DNA from: Bacteroidota bacterium
GTDB taxonomy: Bacteria; Bacteroidota; Bacteroidia; Chitinophagales; Chitinophagaceae
Reading direction: 5' to 3'
DNA length: 36,226 nucleotides
NCBI GenBank assembly: GCA_023422565.1
Contig: JAFAGR010000014.1
Span: 1 to 36,226 of the forward strand
Shown: positions 31,710-36,226 of the stretch, in pieces
How positions within the stretch are numbered: position 1 is the stretch's first letter
Layout of the letters: the number at the start of each line of letters is the position of its first letter
Notes under the pieces: model-generated
Seen by the model: the letters and a program-made list of their open reading frames with translations, nothing else
The model's database searches: none
Told to the model about the DNA's origin: nothing
Position numbers and translations under genes: made by a program

Positions 31710-32540
31710 ATGGACGAATTGAAATCACTTATCGAAGAAGCCTGGGCAGATCGTGATCATTTGAAAGATTCGAAGTATTCGGGTGCGGTGGAAGCGGTTA
31801 TTGAAAAGTTGGACAAAGGAGAACTTCGTACAGCCGAACCCGTTATGAACGGTGTAAAGTTCGAATCATGGAGGGTGAATGAATGGGTGAAGCAGGCTAT
31901 TTTAATGTATTTCGGAATAAGGCAAATGGAAACGTTTTCACTCCCTCCTTTTGAGTTTCATGATAAGATGAAATTGAAGTCGAACTATAAAGAACTTGGT
32001 GTTCGTGCAGTGCCTCATGCTGTTGCACGATACGGAGCCTTTCTTGCTCGTAATGTGATCATGATGCCATCCTATGTAAACATCGGCGCTTATGTGGGCG
32101 AAGGAACAATGGTGGATACATGGGCAACGGTGGGAAGTTGCGCGCAAATAGGCAGCAATGTTCATTTAAGCGGGGGCGTGGGAATTGGCGGAGTGCTTGA
32201 GCCTTTGCAGGCGAGCCCGGTGATCATTGAAGACGGTTGTTTTATAGGAAGCCGCGCCATTGTGGTGGAAGGTGTACGTGTGCAACAGGAAGCGGTATTG
32301 GGTGCCAATGTGGTACTTACGCAATCTACACGTATAATTGACGTTAGCGGTAAGGAGCCTGTTGAATATAAAGGTATCATTCCGCCGCGAAGTGTGGTGA
32401 TCCCGGGCAGTTATACGAAGTCCTTCCCGGCAGGCGATTACCAGGTAAGTTGCGCATTGATCATTGGCAAGCGAAAAGAAAGCACGGACAAGAAGACCAG
32501 TTTGAATGATGCGTTGAGGGAATTCAACGTCAGCCTGTAG
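31710..32540 (+). CDS. dapD: 2,3,4,5-tetrahydropyridine-2,6-dicarboxylate N-succinyltransferase
   Basis: DapD succinylates tetrahydrodipicolinate with succinyl-CoA, so this organism should use the succinylase branch of the diaminopimelate pathway. The ATG at 31710 gives 276 residues (family about 274); an upstream TTG at 31692 lies inside the promoter box and is rejected. The N-terminal helical domain (1-100) is followed by left-handed beta-helix hexapeptides: VGEGTMVDTWATVGSCAQIGSNVHLSGGVGIGGVLEP with the long catalytic insertion, then VIIEDGCFIGSRAIVVEGVRV. The C-terminal part has PPRSVVIPGSY. The TAG stop forms the left edge of a palindromic repeat. It is a single gene divergent from GT9. 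Confidence 0.96.
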   Translation: MDELKSLIEEAWADRDHLKDSKYSGAVEAVIEKLDKGELRTAEPVMNGVKFESWRVNEWVKQAILMYFGIRQMETFSLPPFEFHDKMKLKSNYKELGVRAVPHAVARYGAFLARNVIMMPSYVNIGAYVGEGTMVDTWATVGSCAQIGSNVHLSGGVGIGGVLEPLQASPVIIEDGCFIGSRAIVVEGVRVQQEAVLGANVVLTQSTRIIDVSGKEPVEYKGIIPPRSVVIPGSYTKSFPAGDYQVSCALIIGKRKESTDKKTSLNDALREFNVSL

Positions 32541-32560
32541 AGACGCGATGTATCGCGTCT
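32541..32560. repeat. Palindromic repeat abutting the dapD stop
   Basis: The arms agacgcgat and atcgcgtct are exact complements with a GT centre. The repeat starts at the base after the TAG stop. It is a member of the family at 3945-3964 and could act as the 3' hairpin of the dapD transcript. Confidence 0.85.
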
Positions 32561-32658
32561 CCATGCGTTAGGGATTGGCAGGTCCGCCTCCGGCGGAGCA
32601 AAAGCCCGACCCCGCCCAAAAAGGTGGAGGAACGCCCATCGAACCCAATTGAAAAATG

Positions 32659-32708
32659 AAACCATCAAACAATTAAACCACCAAACCATTAAACCCCGCC
32701 GCGGCGGG
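32659..32708. repeat. Octamer array plus GC palindrome before the beta-barrel cluster
   Basis: The word AAAC recurs at exact 8-bp steps (32659, 32667, 32675, 32683, 32691). It runs directly into a perfect 14-bp palindrome cccgccgcggcggg (32695-32708). Both elements appear in mirror order on the far side of the cluster (35025-35129). Confidence 0.8.
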
Positions 32709-32756
32709 CAAGCTATAAAACGATTAATCCGTAAATTACCATTGCAACATTCATTT

Positions 32757-33329
32757 ATGAAAACCATTGCCACAGCTTTTCTACTTATTATTTCATCTGC
32801 AGCGATTAGCCAGGAACCCCGGCGCGCATTTGAAAAAGGTGATTTCAGCCTTTCGCTGGGCTATGGCATCGGAAACATCTGGAAAAAGTTTTTGAAGGAC
32901 GCGATTTCTTTCCCCGAAAATTATACGGTTTCATCGAAAGGGCCTGTTGTAATGATCATCGATTACAATATTCATCGCAAGATAAATATCGGTATCGCCA
33001 CGGGATATTCCGAAACGATCGGTTCTTATAAAGGAAACAGCCAGAGTTTTGAAGAAAAGCTCACCGCATTTTCTGCATTGCTTCGGGCGAACTGGCACTT
33101 CGGCAGATGGGAGAAAGTAGACCTCTACGCAGGCGGCGGAGCGGGCTATTATCATTTTAAATACAGCAACAACCGGAATATCATTAAGCCGAACAGCGTA
33201 CCGGGCAGTTTCGGGTATTCACTACAGTTAGGTGCATCCTATTATTTTGTACCGCGCGTAGGCATTTATGGCGAGGTCGGCTACGTGGGCGGCTCGCTTG
33301 CGCAGCTTGGCATAAAGGCCCGTTTATGA
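32757..33329 (+). CDS. Outer-membrane beta-barrel protein
   Basis: The ATG at 32757 gives 190 residues with a signal peptide (MKTIATAFLLIISSAAISQ); the frame is open upstream to 32649, but that part is octamer repeat. The mature protein shows alternating barrel strands: DFSLSLGYGIGNIW, GPVVMIIDYNIHRKINIGIATGY, LLRANWHFGRWEKVDLYAGGGAGYYHF, YSLQLGASYYFVP, VGIYGEVGYVGGSLAQLGIKARL. The function is unknown. It is the first of three barrel genes in the same direction, but gaps of 200 and 140 bp and separate promoter boxes suggest separate transcripts. Confidence 0.8.
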   Translation: MKTIATAFLLIISSAAISQEPRRAFEKGDFSLSLGYGIGNIWKKFLKDAISFPENYTVSSKGPVVMIIDYNIHRKINIGIATGYSETIGSYKGNSQSFEEKLTAFSALLRANWHFGRWEKVDLYAGGGAGYYHFKYSNNRNIIKPNSVPGSFGYSLQLGASYYFVPRVGIYGEVGYVGGSLAQLGIKARL

Positions 33330-33489
33330 TCGCAATAATAAAAGCAAAAAAATTTTTTTTCTCCACGCAGCATTTTTCATAGAATAGTATTCTTTATCGG
33401 TGTTTATCCGTTAATTCAGCCGTTTATAACGGTTTATGCAATTAGGATAAAAATTATTTGAATTAATTAGGAAATCAGCCGGACTTGCT

Positions 33490-33497
33490 TAATTTTG
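33490..33497 (+). promoter_or_regulatory. -7 box of the middle beta-barrel gene
   Basis: TAATTTTG matches TAnnTTTG and is followed by C. It is 36 bp before the ATG. No well-spaced -33 TTTG is seen (nearest at 33457-33460, 29 bp away). Confidence 0.5.
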
Positions 33498-33533
33498 CGT
33501 CCGATTTATAAAAAACCCAAAATTTAACTAAAC

Positions 33534-34217
33534 ATGAAAAGGTTATTCTTTATTGCAGGCTTCGCGGCAATTACCGCTTCTGCAAGTGCACAAACTTCTT
33601 TCGGCGTTCAGGCCGGTGTTAACTTGGCTTCTATGAAAATTAAAGCTGACGGTGCCAGTTCTGGCGATCTTCCGGATGTAAAATCAAAAGTTGGATTGAT
33701 GATCGGTGCGGTTGCTGAAATCGATTTCGGCAGCAACATCAGTTTCCGTCCTGAACTGAACTTCGTTCAAAAAGGTGGAAAATCTGATTTTTCTTTCCCT
33801 GGTATTTATTCAGAAGAATCTAAAACTACTTTGAACTACATCGAGCTTTCTCCAAACTTCGTTTACAATGTGAACGCAGGTACCGGTAAAGTATTCTTCG
33901 GCCTCGGACCATCCTTTGGTTTCGGTATGTCAGGTAAAATGGAAGGAAGCTACACTGATTTCGGTGAGCCAACTGTTAACTACGATGAAGATGTAAAATT
34001 CGGAAGCGACGAAGCAGAAGATCACTTCAAAGGATTTGATTTCGGTTTGAACATTCTTGCCGGTTACAAAATGAGCAACGGATTTTTGGTAACTGCAGGT
34101 TACAACCTGGGCCTTGCTGACATCAGCGTTGGTGATGGCGAAGGTTCTATCAAAAACAATGGTTTCCAAATTCGTTTGGGCTACATGTTCGGAGGAAACA
34201 AGGCATCTGATAAATAA
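33534..34217 (+). CDS. Outer-membrane beta-barrel (porin-like) protein
   Basis: The 227-residue product has a signal peptide (MKRLFFIAGFAAITASASAQ). The mature part follows the PorT-like OMP_b-brl_2 pattern: SFGVQAGVNLASMKI, VGLMIGAVAEIDFG, ISFRPELNFVQKGGK, LNYIELSPNFVYNV, KVFFGLGPSFGFGMSG, LNILAGYKMSNGFLVTAGYNLGLADI, and a last strand FQIRLGYMFG. The loop at about 155-175 is very acidic (VNYDEDVKFGSDEAEDHF), which may bind cations, though that is a guess. It has its own promoter and terminator, so it is monocistronic. Codon use is rich in frequent codons, suggesting high expression. Confidence 0.87.
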   Translation: MKRLFFIAGFAAITASASAQTSFGVQAGVNLASMKIKADGASSGDLPDVKSKVGLMIGAVAEIDFGSNISFRPELNFVQKGGKSDFSFPGIYSEESKTTLNYIELSPNFVYNVNAGTGKVFFGLGPSFGFGMSGKMEGSYTDFGEPTVNYDEDVKFGSDEAEDHFKGFDFGLNILAGYKMSNGFLVTAGYNLGLADISVGDGEGSIKNNGFQIRLGYMFGGNKASDK

Positions 34218-34232
34218 TTATCAATGATATTT

Positions 34233-34264
34233 AAAAAGCCTCATGCATTGCATGGGGCTTTTTA
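34233..34264 (+). terminator. Rho-independent terminator of the middle barrel gene
   Basis: A long stem (aaaaagcctcatgc with gcatggggcttttt, one T-G wobble) with a three-base loop is followed by a T tract. It lies 15 bp after the stop. Confidence 0.9.
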
Positions 34265-34300
34265 ATACAATCACTTTGCAAGGTTTCAACCGGCCGTTAC

Positions 34301-34331
34301 TTGCATAAGTGAAAAAAAACATATATATTTC
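34301..34331 (+). promoter_or_regulatory. Promoter of the last beta-barrel gene
   Basis: TTG at 34301-34303 and TATATTTC at 34324-34331 are 20 bp apart, close to the -33/-7 spacing of this phylum. The ATG is 30 bp downstream. Confidence 0.5.
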
Positions 34332-34361
34332 GGCCAATTACTAACCAAAATCTACGTAACA

Positions 34362-34964
34362 ATGAAAAAATTGATCACAATGATGGCGATCATCGCCACC
34401 AGTACTGCCGCTATGGCGCAGTCGGAAGGTTTTACCAAAGGTAGCCTTTTCCTTTCCGGAAATGTTGGATTCTCCAGCGAGAAAAACAACAACAACGATT
34501 CAAAATTCAATTCATTTTCGTTCAGCCCGCGCATCGGTTATTTCGTAACTGATAAGGTGGCTGTAGGTCTGAGAGCGGGAATTGAATCCGGTACAGATGA
34601 ATTTGAAGTGTTGGGTGAAACGTTTGAACAAAAAACTTCTACCACAACAATCGGATTGTTCGGCCGGTACTACTTCACACCTGCAAGCAAATTTTCTATG
34701 TTCCTGAACCTGGGCGCTGATTATGTTTCTTCAAAAGAAGAGGAAACAGGTGAGGAAGATTTCAAGGTGAATGGTTTTGATATCGGTCTTGCTCCGGGCC
34801 TTCACTATTTTATCTCTAATCGTCTTGCTTTGGAAACTTCAATCGGTTTGCTGGGTTACAGCACTCGTAAGGCTGATGTGGACGGCGCCGAGGCGGTTAA
34901 TTCATTCGGACTGAACCTTGGTTTAAATAGCCTGACCTTTGGTCTGGTTTTCAAACTGAAGTAA
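34362..34964 (+). CDS. Outer-membrane beta-barrel protein
   Basis: The 200-residue protein has a signal peptide (MKKLITMMAIIATSTAAMAQ). Barrel strands include GSLFLSGNVGFSSEK, FSFSPRIGYFVTDKVAVGLRAGIE, TTTIGLFGRYYFTP, FSMFLNLGADYVSS, FDIGLAPGLHYFISNRLALETSIGLLGYS, and a final SLTFGLVFKLK. This pattern matches the OMP_b-brl family. Function is unknown. It has its own promoter and terminator and is the third of the barrel genes. Confidence 0.85.
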   Translation: MKKLITMMAIIATSTAAMAQSEGFTKGSLFLSGNVGFSSEKNNNNDSKFNSFSFSPRIGYFVTDKVAVGLRAGIESGTDEFEVLGETFEQKTSTTTIGLFGRYYFTPASKFSMFLNLGADYVSSKEEETGEEDFKVNGFDIGLAPGLHYFISNRLALETSIGLLGYSTRKADVDGAEAVNSFGLNLGLNSLTFGLVFKLK

Positions 34965-34983
34965 TAAGAATTTTACTGAATGG

Positions 34984-35012
34984 AAAAAGGTCGTTGCAGA
35001 ACGGCCTTTTTT
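34984..35012 (+). terminator. Rho-independent terminator of the last barrel gene
   Basis: A 12-bp stem (aaaaaggtcgtt with aacggccttttt, one T-G wobble) has a GCAG loop and then a T run, 19 bp after the stop codon. Confidence 0.92.
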
Positions 35013-35295
35013 TATTGGGCGTGTCCCGCCGTAGGCGGGTCGGGCTGATCCGCTGTACCCGCCGACGGCGGGTGCCGCTTCCATCCCTCACGCGCGAATG
35101 GTTGCTTGGTTGAATGGTGTATTGGTCAGGAATTAGTGAGATACCCACCTCGTGCGACGAAGTCGCCGGAATCTCAAAATCCAAAGTCATTCCGAATGAA
35201 ATGAGGAATCCCGATACTTTGTTTTGCTGTCACTCCCAACGTAGTGAGAAATCGAGATGGTTGGAGTAGTTGGATAAAATTTCGCATCTCACAAC
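35013..35295. repeat. Repeat-rich spacer between the last barrel gene and dapB
   Basis: No gene is supported. It holds two GC-rich hairpins (35025-35039 and 35057-35073, both of cccgcc/ggcggg type), an octamer array with TGGT at 8-bp steps (about 35099-35126), and two or three degenerate copies of a roughly 29-bp repeat (35186-35214, 35229-35258, and a weak one near 35149-35175). These run up to the end of dapB. Confidence 0.75.
35186..35258. repeat. Degenerate 29-bp direct repeats near dapB
   Basis: Positions 35186-35214 begin gtcattccgaatgaaatgag and 35229-35258 begin gtcactcccaacgtagtgag. They follow the same consensus (GTCAnTCCnAnnnnAnTGAGnAATC) and end in AATC plus a purine-rich tail. 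They resemble the interspersed GTCATTCCGAGC...GAGGAATC repeats seen in many bacterial genomes. Confidence 0.65.
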
Positions 35296-36012
35296 TTATA
35301 TCCCCAACACATCCTTCATACTCAAAACTCCTTTGTGCTTCACGGCATACTCCGCAGCTATAACGGCTCCTGTGGCAAAACCTTCTCTGTTGTGTGCGGT
35401 ATGAATGATCTCGATGTTATCTATCGGTGAGGCATACACGATGCGGTGTGTCCCCGGAGTTGGGTCCCGCCTGAGCGATGTTATCGTAATTTTGTCGGGG
35501 TCTTCACTTCCTTCTAAACTCCACCCGCTTTTTAAATTTGACTCATTAATTATCTGCTCAGCTAATGTGATCGCCGTGCCGCTGGGCGCATCTTTCTTTT
35601 GCGTATGATGAGTCTCTTCAATACTTACATCATATTCTTTGTGTGACGACATTAGTTGCGCCAGCTTCTTGTTCAGTTCAAAGAAAATATTCACGCCCAC
35701 GCTAAAATTGCTTGCGTAAAGAAATGTTCCTCCGCGTTCATGGCAGAGGTCTTCAATTTCATTCAGATGATGCAACCAACCGGTGCTGCCGGAGATCACG
35801 GGAATACCGGCTTCTAAACATGTTCTGATATTCGATGCCGCACTTTCCGGACCGGTAAATTCAATCGCAACATCACACGTTTTCAAGTTTTCCTTATTCA
35901 ATTCCGCCACATTGGAAGAGTTGATCTTTAACAGCACCTCGTGTCCGCGTTCCAGGGCAATGTTTTCAATTGCTTTTCCCATTTTGCCATAGCCGATGAT
36001 TGCGAGGTTCAT
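35296..36012 (-). CDS. dapB: 4-hydroxy-tetrahydrodipicolinate reductase
   Basis: DapB reduces the DapA product with NAD(P)H to tetrahydrodipicolinate, the substrate of DapD. The 238 residues fit the short Bacteroidota form (the E. coli enzyme has 273). The dinucleotide-binding loop is IIGYGKMGKAI (G7, G9, G12). The catalytic segment is EETHHTQKKDAPSGTA, with H135-H136 and K139 at the positions of the E. coli catalytic His159 and Lys163. SGSTGW and ASNFSVGVNIF are also typical. It is a single gene, convergent with the barrel cluster. Confidence 0.96.
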   Translation of the reverse strand: MNLAIIGYGKMGKAIENIALERGHEVLLKINSSNVAELNKENLKTCDVAIEFTGPESAASNIRTCLEAGIPVISGSTGWLHHLNEIEDLCHERGGTFLYASNFSVGVNIFFELNKKLAQLMSSHKEYDVSIEETHHTQKKDAPSGTAITLAEQIINESNLKSGWSLEGSEDPDKITITSLRRDPTPGTHRIVYASPIDNIEIIHTAHNREGFATGAVIAAEYAVKHKGVLSMKDVLGI

Positions 36013-36030
36013 GAAATCAATTTAAAAATT

Positions 36031-36059
36031 CAAATTACCGTTTCACGCAAAGAAACAAA
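36031..36059 (-). promoter_or_regulatory. Possible dapB promoter
   Basis: On the minus strand TTTG (36056-36059) and TAATTTG (36031-36037) are 18 bp apart and 18 bp before the ATG. The -7 box lacks one T of the consensus. Confidence 0.4.
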
Positions 36060-36085
36060 GAATAAAAAGACGCAAAGGGGATAAC

Positions 36086-36130
36086 GAATTAAAAATTAAG
36101 AATTAAAAATCATTGCTGTCCGGTAAAAAT
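36086..36130 (+). repeat. Heptamer array joined to a third copy of the dispersed repeat end
   Basis: Three GAATTAA/AAATTAA units (36086-36106) are followed by a few bases and then attgctgtccggtaaaaat (36112-36130), which matches the left end of the 56-bp repeat for 12 bases and then diverges. The sequence from there to the window end (36131-36226) holds no gene that I can support and may be the body of a larger mobile element cut by the window edge. Confidence 0.65.
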
Positions 36131-36226
36131 CGGGATAATATTTTGCATTCAGTAAAATCAACTGTTTTAGGGTAAATTTTGGTGTTTTCAGAATAGAAGC
36201 CCCAGGTTTATCATCCAGACAATCGC

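Overview
The window looks like a chromosomal segment of a Bacteroidota bacterium, most likely of the Chitinophagales/Chitinophagaceae type. The evidence is three large secreted proteins with type IX secretion (T9SS) type A C-terminal sorting domains, several small PorT-like outer-membrane beta-barrels, promoters matching the Bacteroidota -33/-7 pattern (TTTG ... TAnnTTTG), weak Shine-Dalgarno signals, and T9SS adhesins rich in PKD-like, Ig-like, He_PIG-like and YDG-like domains. The lineage is inferred. I see no rRNA, tRNA, CRISPR array, phage gene or intact transposase.

Layout. 1-10130: two very large paralogous T9SS-secreted modular proteins flank a single-domain response regulator, with repeat-rich spacers between them. 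10130-14028: a small lipocalin-like secreted protein, a YkuD_2-type L,D-transpeptidase, dapA, and a secreted esterase-fold protein that overlaps dapA by 4 bp and lacks the catalytic serine. 14027-14702: a four-helix-bundle (S23/IVP family) gene bracketed by inverted heptamer arrays. 14703-18778: ribonuclease Z with an upstream STAS-like gene (minus strand), then clpC. 18861-24200: a third T9SS protein, cmk, a small membrane protein and an S9 peptidase. 24503-28745: ispH (cyanobacterial/plastid-like long form), divergent from a GH13 amylase, then a DeaD/CsdA-like RNA helicase with an apparently long leader. 29173-36012: a beta-barrel gene, a GT9/TsaC-like operon, dapD, three more beta-barrel genes, and dapB.

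How the genes fit together. dapA, dapB and dapD all lie here, though not in one operon. They supply lysine and meso-diaminopimelate, the residue used by the L,D-transpeptidase encoded just upstream of dapA. Most other genes are housekeeping (cmk, ispH, clpC, rnz, helicase, tsaC) or cell-surface genes.

The most unusual content is between the genes. At least ten spacers carry short tandem arrays with a strict 7-bp period (a few are 8-bp) in several sequence families. Some arrays change family while keeping phase. They lie in mirror-image order around the response regulator, the four-helix-bundle gene and the last three beta-barrel genes. A 56-bp dispersed repeat has an end that abuts a heptamer array at all three places it occurs. 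Seven of the eight genes that stop with TAG have that stop inside or within a few bases of one of these repeats, or of a member of a palindromic repeat family (one member is tentative). The strongest single candidate for an undescribed element is the four-helix-bundle cassette at 14027-14702. It copies the plan of 23S rRNA intervening sequences (an S23-family ORF inside a long terminal stem) but lies outside rRNA and exactly fills the gap between two convergent genes.
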